Part shown: in pieces, positions 1-10,785 of the stretch
Layout of the letters: every line of letters starts with the position of its first letter
Position numbering within the stretch: position 1 is the stretch's first letter
Assembly (NCBI GenBank): GCA_036852015.1
Contig: JAANDG010000442.1
Location: 1-64,000, forward strand
Direction: 5' to 3'
Length of the DNA: 64,000 nucleotides
Source: Pelodera strongyloides
Lineage: Eukaryota > Nematoda > Chromadorea > Rhabditida > Rhabditidae
Made by a program: the position numbers and the translations under genes
Notes under the pieces: model-generated
What the model saw: the letters and a program-made list of their open reading frames with translations, nothing else
What the model was told of the DNA's origin: nothing
The model's database searches: none

Positions 1-51
1 CGGGTCGTATGGGTGAGAGACGAGAACTTTGCCAGTGAGCCACGACGTCCC
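1..51 (-). repeat. tRNA-derived SINE, 5' head only (cut by window edge)
   Basis: Nearly identical to the head of the SINE at 6840-7153. Read on the minus strand it starts GGGACGTCGTGGCTCACTGG and carries a Pol III A-box-like motif (32-42). The B box lies beyond the window edge. Its head abuts duplicated ELYS exon 13 sequence at 52-55, so it forms the left boundary of the duplicated block. Confidence 0.6.
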
Positions 52-120
52 TGAGAGGATCGATGATCATGTCCTGTAAAATGATAAGATCATTGAATTT
101 GCATGGCAGCCATACACCAT

Positions 121-300
121 AAAGCGAAATACCGGACGGCGCCGGTTTGAAACGCATCGAGCACATCAGCATTCTTATGCAACACATGCAAAAAAACATA
201 AATTAGCATTAAAAATCGAGCTAAATTCGAGCTAATTAGCATACATAAGTAAAAATTCAGTTTTCCGCTACGCGTTTTCGAAACCGGCCGGTATTTCGCT
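121..300. mobile_element. MITE of the AAGCGAAATACCGG family, degenerate
   Basis: Inverted termini AAGCGAAATACCGG and CCGGTATTTCGCT bound about 180 bp. It lies within the duplicated ELYS intron 12. The corresponding site in the intact gene (about 29139-29145) lacks it, so it inserted after the duplication. Confidence 0.8.
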
Positions 301-924
301 ACAAGTAAATTGTAACCAAAAACAATTGAGTAGAAGTCAAATACGGAAACAAGCTTCGAAAAACAATGCACTTTCACCAAAAAAACGAAGTGATAAAAAT
401 ATCCCAAGTTAAAGTTCGAAATGAATAATAAACAAACGTGTAAGCTTGAAGCAACCATTTCCGGAGACGGGGTTTCGTGGTAGAATGCCACAAATGGACA
501 CTAAAAAAATAAAGCGATCATGCTCATCAGTCTGATATTCCTAAAGCAAGGTATTGCAAACAACACGTAATAACTCTTCAAATTAATATATAGCATCATC
601 AAAACTTGAAACCAAAGGCCAAAGGTTCGTAAGCCGGAACTAAAATAAAACCTGTTGAGCAAAAGTTCCGTCCGGAGCAACGCGAGGAACTTGACGCTTG
701 AAGTAATGCTGTTTCAGATCGAAGAGTCCGCCCTATATAAAAATATAAATAAGAGGTCGTGCGTTCTTCAAATGAGAAATGAGAGGGTCTAGTACAGAGT
801 TCATGTTCATGTTCACGGTAAATGCGAGATCAAATAAGAAAAAGAATCAAATCCTAAGTCGCAGTCACAGACAGTCAAACAAGTTCTACCGCTAGCAAGA
901 ATGAAAGTAACAATGTAAAAAAGG

Positions 925-1002
925 CAGAGTCAGTCGATAATTCGCAGATAACGGATGGATCTGTGTGGGACCGTCCGTTATCTGCGAAAATTCCGTTATA
1001 TG
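925..1002. repeat. Short foldback insertion in the duplicated ELYS copy
   Basis: Arms TCGCAGATAACGGA and TCCGTTATCTGCGA face each other. The matching intron of the intact gene (about 29870-29890) lacks this segment. Confidence 0.5.
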
Positions 1003-1997
1003 AAATACATGGATCGACAAGAGTATTCAAAGATAAATCAAACCTTAAGCTGCAGTTCTCTGGTCTCTGCATTCCTCGCCAGGTAGAAAAATGACAGAAG
1101 AGTACGTGACTGATCTTGGCTCGGACCTCAAATGGAAAAAAATTGGTTCAGCAAAAAATACTTCCGTGGAAGACTGACGACCTAACCTTCAAAGACACAT
1201 AGTACATTGTGCCCAAGTACCAAAAGCACTACCTGTATTAACTACAGTATCGTCCAGATCAGTATGGTGTTTTTTCAGCTCGTCCACGATACATCGCATT
1301 GATATAAACTTCCTCATATCTGGTGCAGCAATCTGAATTATCATTATCGACAATTAGGATTACGCATGAGATTGAGATTCTGAGATAGACATAGACTAGA
1401 ACTAGACTAGACTAAAACAAAACCCAACTCCCAGAGGAAGTCAGCCAGGACAACGCGTCGCGAAGTAAAGAGAACCTATCCACTTGAGATCGAGGCAAAC
1501 ATACAAGAAAACTATCCCTTACCAACAGAAGTCTTAGTCTACGCCCATTAAACACGAGGATTTAATAAAGGAAAGGAACTTCGCTTTACACTTTCTATGT
1601 ATTTGTTTACCCTGTATTATTTCGCTTTTGTTCTTTTCAGAATTCAGAATACAGTATTCAATATAATCTAACTTCAGTAGCTTAACAACATACCCTCAAC
1701 TGTTCCGTGATGTGAAGCTCCTTGTACTGCCAGGAGTTTGGATCGTTGATACGCAACTGCTCGTCCTGAGGGAAATCCATGTAGTACATCGTAATGTGTG
1801 CGGCGCTACTAAAGGAAACGCCAATTAGCAATTAGCACCGGATACCACGTTTGGTACAATAAGCAATAAGGCTCACTGGCTCACGTAGGTAGGTCGACTG
1901 GACTGGAAAGTCCTCTTGTTAGGGAATTCTTTCTTCTTTAATGTTATTTTGTATGCATTTAATTATTGCTTATAAAAAATTCCCTTCACTTCAACAG

Positions 1998-3012
1998 GGC
2001 AATTGAACACCGCCCGAGAGTAATTAAAAAAAATGCGGACGAACGGGGTTTGACATATGAATATGGCCGAGCCGAAAGAAAAATCAACAATCATCTTTAC
2101 ACACAGAGTGATACACGGTCACGGTAATTTATAAATGATTTGGTAATTTTATGCATGTCGAACAGGTTCAGCAAAGTCCATGCAACAACAAGCATCTCCC
2201 CTCGCCTACCTCTCACTCGTATTGCTGGCGACGAAGAAGTACAAACGTGGTCGAGGATCATTCTCAGGCACCAGCGACTCGATGAATCGCGGTTCACAAC
2301 CAGTGTAGGGGACCATGACTGGCTCACTTAATATTAACTGTTAATGCAAAACAGTTATCACAATCAGATTAGGGTTTATTACGTAACAAGGTATGTTTTA
2401 TCGGACTAATCATAAGGAAGATGACAAATTATTGAACTAAAAAAATATTAAAAACAAACTTACATGGACGGAGAATCAGACAAGCTGACAGCAACCAATC
2501 CACCAAACCGTAGACCGATCAAAAGGCATCGCGCGCGTTCCACAAATCCCAGGGCAGAAACGCAGGCTAAATATATAATCATCATACAGAATAATTGGGT
2601 AAGACCTTGGCAGGGTATAAAGTCCGTGTGTAATTGAACACCGCCCGAGAGTAATTAAAAAAAATGCGGACGAACGGGGTTTGACATATGAATATGGCCG
2701 AGCCGAAAGAGAAATCAACAATAACAATCATCTTTACACACAGAGTGATACACGGTCACGGTAATTTATAAATGATTTGGTAATTTTATGCATGTCGAGC
2801 AGGTTCAGCAAAGTCCATGCAACAACAAGCATCTCCCCTCGCCTACCTCTCACTCATATTGCTGGCGACGAAGAAGTACAAACGTGGTCGAGGATCATTC
2901 TCAGGCACCAGCGACTCGATGAATCGCGGTTCACAACCAGTGTAGGGGACCATGACTGGCTCACTTAATATTAACTGTTAATGCCAAACAGTTATCACAA
3001 TCAGATTAGGGT
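1998..3012. repeat. Direct duplication of the ELYS exon 8 segment
   Basis: Sequence 1998-2370 recurs at 2635-3012, about 637 bp apart, each copy carrying exon 8. The intact locus at 31.0-31.4 kb has only one copy, so this second duplication happened inside the duplicated block. Confidence 0.8.
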
Positions 3013-3023
3013 TTGTCGTTCGT

Positions 3024-3141
3024 CCCTTAGGGCGCGTTCGGGATCTACTAAACGTTCCTCCACTCACCTAACGTGTTTCTCCACGACACGCGATGACTCC
3101 TCTCCATACATCTGATCATCAACATTGTCGTCGTCATTATT
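3024..3141 (-). pseudogene. Stray fragment of ELYS exon 34 next to a MITE end
   Basis: Bases 3045-3141 match 18360-18460, covering the exon 34 donor and acidic coding stretch. Just left is GGGCGCGTTCGGGAT, the terminus of the element at 33205-33356. A distant part of the ELYS gene was therefore moved here separately from the main block. Confidence 0.7.
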
Positions 3142-3512
3142 AAAACAAATTATAAGTGAAGAAATTCTACTATAAAATATGAAATGATGTGAGAAAAAAA
3201 AATCAATGAAAAGTGAATATTAACTAAAACTTAGTATCTAAGATGTAAGCTGTATAAGTTGAATCTTATACCGTGTTAACACGGACCTCGTTTCGACCCC
3301 CTAGCCGCAGACGAGGATTTCTCAGGGCGGGGGTTCTCGTCAGTGCGACACCCTGATAGTATATCACAGAAAATTTATCATTAAGATTGACGTAAAATAT
3401 TATTTACAAAACAAGTGTAATAATGGAAATGAAAACCATTAAATAACGTGCCAAAAATGGGATGCGTTAGGATCAATAGTACAATAGTGCATATTAACTC
3501 TCTAAGTTACCA

Positions 3513-3906
3513 CTAAACAGTGTAGCGTACGCGTTGCGGTACCCTTTGCACCCATAGCTCAACCATGTATTTTGTACTTTGGTCTTGTATAGTCTGTAAT
3601 CTAAATATCATGAGCCCAAGAAGAGAGATGTTTCGGGGATACCTTAAACTTATGTGAAATAATGGGATATACATGGAAACCTTTAACGAACATTTTGATA
3701 ATAATATTCTTAGGGTAGCCATTACGAGTAAGCTTACAGTGCAGTTCCTTTAATTTACTTTTAAATAGGCTAATATTTGAAGTACAACGGCTGATTCTAA
3801 TAGTTTCACCTATTATACAGTTATGCCTGACTGACATACACAGTTGGGTATCGTACATAGGAAATCGGTTAACTTCAAATGAATAATCATCGGTCTTGTT
3901 GTACAA
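3513..3906 (-). pseudogene. Decayed retroelement reverse-transcriptase C-terminal relic
   Basis: Two overlapping minus-strand frames encode a fragment with a NGYPKNIII motif preceded by a region like the part following the RT core in Penelope-like/LINE-like elements (basic stretch, 'FKSKLKELHCKLTRNGYP'). A frameshift separates the two frames and no upstream RT core is visible. Family assignment comes from motif memory only. Confidence 0.35.
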
Positions 3907-3959
3907 ATTTATAATCCAGCTGTCTTGTTTTTTGAGGTGTATGTCCGTGGCCGTGGTTG

Positions 3960-4110
3960 GAGGTTGGCCGTGGTTGGAGGTGGTTTCTTTAGCTTAGTGA
4001 TAGACCATTTTAATAAAACACCATGTTTCGGTCAAATATATTAATTTTGAATTATTGCTTCCGGAGGTGGTTCGTGCGTGTTTTCAGGCACCAACCTGTA
4101 CCTTGGTTGA
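3960..4110. repeat. Dispersed repeat, copy 1
   Basis: Contains GGAGGTGGTTTCTTTAGCTT and CACCATGTTTCGGTCAAATA, both found again in the same order at 37305-37460 in the last KIN17 intron. No coding capacity or clear terminal repeat seen. Confidence 0.65.
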
Positions 4111-4580
4111 CTTAACGAGTGACTGCTCGCCTTTGCTTTGCGACTAGAGCGTAAAGAACCCTAAGCATTGATGTAGCTAATCTTGCTATGTTCTCAGTTA
4201 CTTCTTCATAACAACAAATAAAGAAATTTAATTTTTGGAAACTCATTCCGAGACGCAAAAGTGACAAAATTACAATGGCTGACCATCTGACAGGTTGAAT
4301 AACTTCCTTTCGCGTGCTCCCGAAAATTTAAACCAAAACTTGCCATCCTCCACAAAGGATTCTAAATGCATAATAAAATAGATTGACATAGTTTTTATGA
4401 ACTATGAATTGCACATAATCAATAACGAGCACTACGCACTACTAGCCACCAAGGTGAAGTAAAAATATGACCGTTTTAAGTCAATACAAAAGAAAACAAA
4501 AGATACAGCATGCGTAGACAAGAAATGCGTATAAGGCGTACTCAAAGCATCCGTCAGTCGATTGGTTTTGACTTGTTTAG

Positions 4581-5599
4581 GCCACAAAAAGTAATGCACT
4601 ACAGTCGTTGTTGCGGGAAGAGAAGGGTAATGCGTTCACTTACACGTTGAACGAACAAGCAGAACTCTTCGACTTGATATCAGAGGCAGGATTACAAGGT
4701 CTGTGTTGAATATTAGTGTATTTTATTATGTTTGATAAGATAATGGACGATACGGAATGGAAGGATTCTGATGGCGAAAAAGTTTTGTAATTTGAGGTAT
4801 TTTCGAGGTTCACAAATGTTTCCCTTCTCTTTTTATTCGCCTTTTTGTCTTTCGTTTTTCCCGCACCACGCAACTTTTATCATTATTTCATTTTATCACT
4901 TTGACTCAAGATGTTTCAAATCGTGTATTACGATGAGTAAATCTGTAGGCTACACTTGTGATTCCATACATTCCGTTAGCGAATAAGTGGTCCATTGTGA
5001 GTTCCATTCTGCGGATAATCCCGTTGACGAACTGACCGACGAAACCACCTTCCAAATTAGCATATTGCATAAATTTGGAAGGTGGTTTTGGGCTAACAGC
5101 CGTAGCGATTAGAATATTATGCATGCCAAATTCGGCGTGCTACCAGAAATATATTAGAAACGTATCATAAATAGACAGAATTTTGGGAAGCACTATAGGG
5201 TTTCCCGACGAGACTCATGCCCTAGTTCCATTTAGAAGGCGATGTCAAGATACAAGTGTTGGGAATAGATGGAGAAGGCGAAGAAATGTCGGAAAGCGTA
5301 CGTTTTTCTTTCTTCGCGGTATTTATGATCAAAAACTATAAAAGATCTGTTAAGCATTAACCTTGCGCATGAATTTAGTAAGATTGAAAATTGTACTGTA
5401 AGCTACGATAGTACAAAAATTATAAAAATTATACTGTAAACTACAGACTACAAGGTGACTTCTAGGGTTACACTACTTGTTCCAGACAAAGAAGATAATC
5501 GATGAATTTGTCGAAGAAGCCATTCATACAATGCGAGAGAAGAACGTGGCCGGAAAGCGAGAAAAGGCCTACTGGAGCAGATTTGAGGATGTCCTGTGA
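4581..5599 (+). CDS. Unrecognised gene, last three exons (5' part missing)
   Basis: Three exons join in one consistent frame: 4581-4698, 5236-5297 and 5486-5599 (stop TGA). Each has an AG acceptor, and the two internal donors are GT. They encode about 96 residues, rich in Glu/Lys and probably helical. They include the segments EQAELFDLISEAGLQ and KREKAYWSRFEDVL, the latter at the C-terminus. No family recognised. The acceptor of the first visible exon sits exactly where the duplicated ELYS block ends, so either earlier exons lie left of the window with the ELYS block inside an intron, or the gene was cut by that rearrangement. It converges on TTC5. A degenerate hAT-like element occupies the intron before the 5236 exon. 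Confidence 0.55.
5010..5226. mobile_element. Degenerate copy of the hAT-type MITE
   Basis: Shares internal sequence GACGAAACCACC, TTAGCATATTGCATAAATTT and the end CCCGACGAG..CATGCCCTAG with the better preserved element at 30731-30956. It lies in an intron of the plus-strand fragment. Confidence 0.5.
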
Positions 5600-6320
5600 T
5601 GGCTTATCCTGTTAATAAGTATGATTTTGTCCGTTTTCAGGTTTTCACGAAAGTGCAATTAAGCTTGCAATATGTAATGTGTATTTTTTTGGGTAGCAGT
5701 TCTAGTCCTCTGTCTAGCTTTTTTTGGTTCGCTTTTTGAATGGTAGTAAATTCAATGTGATCATTCCAAATTTTTAATTCGGGTTATTTACATAGACCTT
5801 TCGTTGGTGTTGTACTGTAGATTCAAAGCAGCTTTGTATTTTAATATCGGTAGTTGTTTAGTTTAGTTATGCTAGTTCTAGCTGAAAGATTAGCATCGGC
5901 ATGTAAAATTCCGATATTGCGCATGGCGCATCCAAAATAACCCCTTAAAATATTTATTTTTCAGGTTTTGTATATAGTGTTACAATGTAATTAATCGATA
6001 TACATATAAATTATTATGCAAATTGTAACAACAAGAACTGTGTTTCGATAATTATGAAAAACACGAGAACGCGAAAATTAATCCATTGAAAAACAAAGAA
6101 CCCGTGAAGGCGGACTAGGAGAGATAATTAGGGTGAGACCACGGAAGCAATAAATAAGTGCAAACAAGCCATGTGTTCGGAATGATTATTCTTCTAAAGC
6201 AGATGTCAAGTCACGAGGCTGAAGACACGTCAGTTGAAACCACTTTAGCGACGGCCATCTAAAAAAAAAGTTAATGAGTGTGAAATATATGAGAGGTAAC
6301 AGTTGTAAACATCATGAACC
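5600..6320. other. Convergent intergenic spacer
   Basis: AT-rich sequence between the plus-strand fragment stop and the TTC5 stop. No exon, RNA gene or terminal inverted repeat seen. Confidence 0.5.
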
Positions 6321-9300
6321 TTATTTACTAACCATTTTCGCATCCAATGCTTTCCCATTGCGTAGTATTCTGGTTGGGCTTGGGACACGCACGCCTTTGA
6401 ACGAAATTGAATGCCGCTCATCATTCCAGTCAAAATGCACATCCTAAAAAAAAATAAGTAGTCTGACTTGCTCCTCAAAGGAAATCTGCGTGGCTTGTGG
6501 TTTTACTCGAACAAAATACACTGCTCGAATACATACTAGATGAAAGAAAACTCAGAGTTACGTGAAACAATACCTTTACATCTGTGAAGTATGGTTCAGC
6601 AATTGATACTACATCTCCAATGGTGAAACAAAAATTCTGCGACACACCATAGATGTTTAGGACGAACATGTTGTCCTCAGGGTCACAAACGACGCATGTG
6701 CTGAAAAGTAATTCAGCTCCTCATAAAAGCAATACCAACAGGAAACGTGTTAATAACAACTGCACTATAAATTTTCGATATGGGTTAAGAATCAGCGAAT
6801 TTTGCTTAAAAAAATGTGAATACCACTTTATTCAGACATACAATCATCACACGTAGACTTAAGCATGTAGACTCCAGGGTCCCGTTTGCTCTCGAAGTCG
6901 GGGATCTTCATTTTTAGCTCCAATCCAAGGCGGTGTCTCTTAGCCGATGTGTCCCATAGAGTGAAGTAGACGGTAGAAGACGGCACAGAAGATAATACAG
7001 AGCGAAAGGTCCGTCCTAAGGCTAGGCAAGGGGAGCGCCTTAACTTTATTCCCGACGCCGTGGCATGATTGCAAGATGGTAGCACTGGGCGGGATTCGAA
7101 CCCGGGTCGTATGGGTGAGAGAGGAGAACTTTGCCAGTGAGCCACGACGCCCCTTAAAGCGAAATACCGGCCGGTTTTTGAAACGCATCTCAAGTACTTG
7201 CATTCCTATGCATTTATGCAACGTGGGGTCTAATTTGGGTTTAGTTTTTATTCTAATTTTAGCCCATTTGCATATGCTGCATAAGAAAGCAGGTGTATGC
7301 AATGCGTTTCAGCAACCGGCCGGTATTTCGCTTTAAAAAGGAACATAGATATCAACATAAAGTAAGTTGCAAAAGAACTCACTATGCCACTTGTTGATCG
7401 GTGTTCAGAACCAGAAGTACCGTTCCGTTGATGTATTTTCCCTCATTTTGTCCAAGTTGTAGTGACGACAAAGTGCTGGGGTGAAGTGGAGAGGGATAGG
7501 AAAACTTCACATCCGCTGGACAATCCATGCGTTTTTTGGATTTGGGTCGACCTACTATTGTACAACAATTAGATTTGTCAACATTTTAGAGGCAAATTTT
7601 ACTAAGTCGTTCCTATAAATTTTCCTAAGATACCGCTTATGCGGAACATATCTACCTCTACAGTATACTAATGGTAACCGAAATTATAAGTCCGAGTTGT
7701 ACTTCACACTAATGCAAATTGTCGTAGTTGTTGCGCATAATTGGGAATATTACAAAAATGAACCTCGTTTCGTCACAGCATCGAAGACATCCACCAGATA
7801 CTGCTTCAGTAAAGAGAGACGATTTGATACGTAGCTTTCGTCGGGAGATAATTTGAGTGCCCGTTGGAAGTGCTCCAAAGATTCGGCGTACATTTCATTG
7901 TATCTAAAATGAGAATAAGTAAAAAGCGCATTACATGAAGTAAGTCAGACATCACAAGCACAAATCCAATAATCATCCCACATCCTTGTATTACCGATAA
8001 ATTAAAAACGAGTAAGTGTACCTTAATACTGTAGCCATATTGATATGTACATCTGGATTACACTCGGGGCCCTTGAACGTCAGTGCCTTTTTGTATGCCG
8101 TAATTGCACGTGCCTAAATGTAAATGAGATGGTTTGAGGCAAAGTATGCGAAACGAGAACTAAACTTGGGAAACTCACGAAACAAAGTTCGAAAACGAAA
8201 AACTTACAACACACGAGTCCTCCTGAGAGAAGAATAAGTATGCAAGGTGTGAATTTCCGAGGCTGACCCAAGCACCGTCATAATTAGCATCTAACTGTAC
8301 CGCTTCCTCAGACAGCAGTAAAGCACGCTTTCTAAATAAATATGGGGGATTTGAGACGTGAAGAAATCCACGCGGAATGGAAAAGAAAGGTCGTATAAAA
8401 ACTATAGGAATATAAAACACAAACCAAAGACCAAGCATTAGACAAAACAACCTCGCCTGAAATGGGCCTGACCCTTTAAGCTTATGTTTTTCCTTGTGTA
8501 ATTTAATATGCATGTTTGTTTCACCCCAGTTCAGAACACACAGCTATACATTTGGTCCCTAGTAAGTACTTTCGCGTTGTAAAGCGCGCGGCCTTAGGGT
8601 TCCCTTTGGTTGACGTTCTTTATTTGTATTGATTGTTGACCAATAAACCGTTATTATTAATTCTAGGGGGGTGAGACTACAAACTACATTCCCTAACAGA
8701 ACCTAAACAATACACGATAACGTTGAGTAAAACATACGTCAACTCTCGTTTCCGATCACTGTCGGTAATCGCACCCATTTTGAAGCGTAGAGCTGTAGCT
8801 AGACTCGTTAGCAGGTGCGCAGTGCGACCGAGAGTCAGGGCAAACTGTAAGAACACGCCTATTTTACTTGATTCCGCTGGTATTGCCTAATACCGCAGGC
8901 GGTAGATTAGGCTAAGCCAAGCTGGCAAACATTGAAAACTTTAACGAAACATTTATAACTTACCTCTAAACTTTCAACGGCTTGGTCCAAATCCGGTTTC
9001 TTCATCAAGCAGTCCCCAAGTTCCGCCCAGGCTGTGAGATCGTCGGGCACTAATTGCAGATATCTAAATATGAACAAAGATGTGGATAACTTCGCGGACT
9101 TCAACGGCTTGTTCCAAGTCACTGATAACAAACCAGAAACACTAGTAACGCAGTGATTAACGCATTAGTTCCCAATCACTACCCAATACCCCAATCATTC
9201 TATACAGATTTATTCCCATAATTATCAATAACGGACTGCTATTATGGGAATTCAAACCTTGAAAGATACTCTTCGCATAGTGGTTCATATTCTATGCCCG

Positions 9301-9829
9301 TATTGAGTACTTGTCCCGCCAGAAGTAGACTTTCGGTTGGCGAGAAAGCATGGTCACAGCTGGATATTTTCTGCAACGTGAAACATTAATATAAATTTTA
9401 CCCAATCAAAACTGCATTAAATTCAGCTGCTACACATACGTTGTACGTCGCAACGCCTAACCAATTATAGAGTTTACTACACTGAGGAACCTTGGTCGGT
9501 GGGCCGCGCGCATTTGGCTCACGTTTAGGTGGGCCGCGCGCATTTGGCGCACATTTAGGTGGGCCGCGCGCATTTGGCGCACATTTAGGTGGGCCGCCAC
9601 TCCTCAGCCGTCGGCGCACCTCTTTCTAGCGCCCACCGTTTAAGTTTCACGTTGTAAGGTCATAGGAACACAAAATTAGCTAACGCAGACTCACCTCGAG
9701 AAGCTTAACCGAATTGTCTCTACAAAACGCGATCCTGTCTATTTCTGAAACGTTATCCGAGCAGGAAAAGTAGGTATCTCTCAAAAGTCGGCAATGTTCG
9801 AGTTCTTGTTCGACATCCTTTCTCAACAT
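6321..9829 (-). CDS. ttc-5: Tetratricopeptide repeat protein 5 (TTC5/Strap) homologue
   Basis: Ten exons on the minus strand, all phases consistent: 9829-9695, 9370-9258, 9063-8964, 8844-8738, 8331-8208, 8113-8022, 7903-7764, 7551-7383, 6700-6574, 6443-6321; 409 aa against 440 in human. TPR motifs fill roughly residues 50-270, e.g. DLTAWAELGDCL and GAWVSLGNSHLAYLF. NPDVHINMATVLRYNEMY matches the family signature NPDLHLNRATLHKYEESY. The C-terminal part (NGTVLLVLNTDQQVA to FKGVRVPSPTRILRNGK) matches the TTC5 OB-fold. Known roles: cofactor for p300/p53-type transcription, and recognition of nascent tubulin chains for autoregulated mRNA decay. The ATG follows a TTTTAG acceptor directly and aligns near the human N-terminus, so this is taken as the start. 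Intron 8 holds a SINE and a MITE. Confidence 0.9.
6840..7153 (-). repeat. tRNA-derived SINE
   Basis: Read on the minus strand it begins GGGGCGTCGTGGCTCACTGG. It has an A box (TGGCTCACTGG, 7134-7144) and a perfect B box (GGTTCGAATCC, 7092-7102) about 31 bp apart, as in a tRNA promoter. The cloverleaf is imperfect, and about 230 bp of unrelated body follows, so this is a SINE rather than a tRNA gene. The 3' limit near 6840 is a guess. It lies in TTC5 intron 8. A second copy of the head starts the window. Confidence 0.65.
7154..7336. mobile_element. MITE, TTAAAGCGAAATACCGG family, well preserved
   Basis: TTAA occurs at both ends and the roughly 35-bp terminal inverted repeats run TTAAAGCGAAATACCGGCCG... 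and back. The AT-rich core contains ATTAGAATAA-type sequence shared by the other copies. It abuts the SINE head in TTC5 intron 8. Confidence 0.85.
9498..9600. repeat. 30-bp GC-rich tandem repeat
   Basis: Three full units of GGTGGGCCGCGCGCATTTGG plus CKCACRTTTA and a partial fourth, in the first TTC5 intron. The units are much more GC-rich than their surroundings. Confidence 0.85.
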
Positions 9830-10785
9830 CTAAAATAAGGCAAAAATAAGATTCTACACTATTTATATTGATCGGAGAGGTCCACGAAGTCACAAATATA
9901 CTGTATTCAATATCACAAAGGATCTCCACAAACCCAAGAATCTCCGCAAAAATTCAAGTTTCATTGCATGCAAACATTTATTCCCAATGATTCTTATTCC
10001 GTATAATCCGTATAACAACTGCAGTAAACATTTCACAAGATTCATTCATTAACCACATAAACGTGCTCCGAAATATTATTGTTTAACCAACACAATCAGA
10101 ACCCTTAATCCGCAAGACGACGAAAACACTGGGCAGGATTACCAAGCAATACATTTTCCAAAAGTGAAAATTCTCATGAAAATGAAAAAATCTCATATCA
10201 TATTGTGTAATGATTCCAATAGAATAAGAATCCTGCCCACTGTTCTAAAACTAAAACCACGAGATGCAATGAGCAAGTAAATCGTACAAGTAATAAAATT
10301 CTGATACGAGTATCAAATAAGTGAAGATCAATGCAGCTATTAAAGTTATATAATGGGTAAGAGCAAGCGATACACTCGTATACAACCAGTAGGCAATACT
10401 TCTATAACAACACTAAAACAGAGGGCTGTATCTGCTAAATAAGAAACACTCACAATTCGAGATCGAGTACACTAAAGATATAAATTATTGACAAACTTAG
10501 CAAAAACTATATCTCTCAAGTAAACAAAGCAACAAGTAAAGGGGTACGAAAAATAAAACACATGCAATCATTCATTGTCTGATAACAGGGAAAGTGTGAG
10601 TTTTGAATTCGCTAAAAATATGAAATGGGGATGGGGACTTGGGAAATAAATCACTGAATTCCCAATTCCCATTGTGAAAATATTCCATTGTGCGAAAATC
10701 CGGCACTAAGCCTAAGCCTAAGCATATTAAAGTAAGATGATATTCTCCCCTCAAATGACGTCCTTCTTACAATATAAGTAAAGCA
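9830..10785. other. ELYS-TTC5 spacer with a possible trans-splice acceptor
   Basis: About 956 bp between the ELYS stop and the TTC5 ATG, both on the minus strand. No exon could be supported here. TTTTAG ends at 9830, immediately before the ATG. It could be an SL acceptor or the end of a 5'-UTR intron. Confidence 0.45.

Larger units (their letters stand above)
52..4577 (-). pseudogene. Partial, rearranged second copy of the ELYS gene (exons 13 to 5)
   Basis: This block repeats 29.08-32.08 kb in the same orientation and is nearly identical by eye, in introns as well as exons. Recognisable exon copies, numbered as in the full gene, are: 13 (truncated, about 55-78), 12 (652-732), 11 (1044-1126), 10 (1233-1332), 9 (1694-1808), 8 (about 2213-2329 and again 2850-2966), 7 (2464-2566), 6 (about 4286-4363) and part of 5 (about 4530-4570). 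Exons 1-4 and nearly everything 3' of exon 13 are absent. Exon 12 copy changes Asn to Lys in the GLFDLNQHY motif. Exon 8 is doubled, and foreign sequence (3012-4110) separates exon 7 from exon 6. I infer a non-functional gene fragment from a segmental duplication. An assembly artefact is possible but less likely, because each copy has private insertions. Confidence 0.8.

Noticed and set aside
2140..2968. Two identical 63-codon plus-strand frames (2140-2331, 2777-2968) that look like a duplicated small gene
   Set aside because: They are antisense shadows of duplicated ELYS exon 8.
7080..7153. Possible functional tRNA gene (A and B boxes on the minus strand)
   Set aside because: Acceptor and T stems pair poorly, no clear anticodon arm, and a second copy exists fused to other DNA at the window start; better explained as a SINE head.
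9480..9610. CRISPR-like short regular repeat
   Set aside because: Units are directly adjacent without spacers and the genome is eukaryotic; it is a minisatellite.
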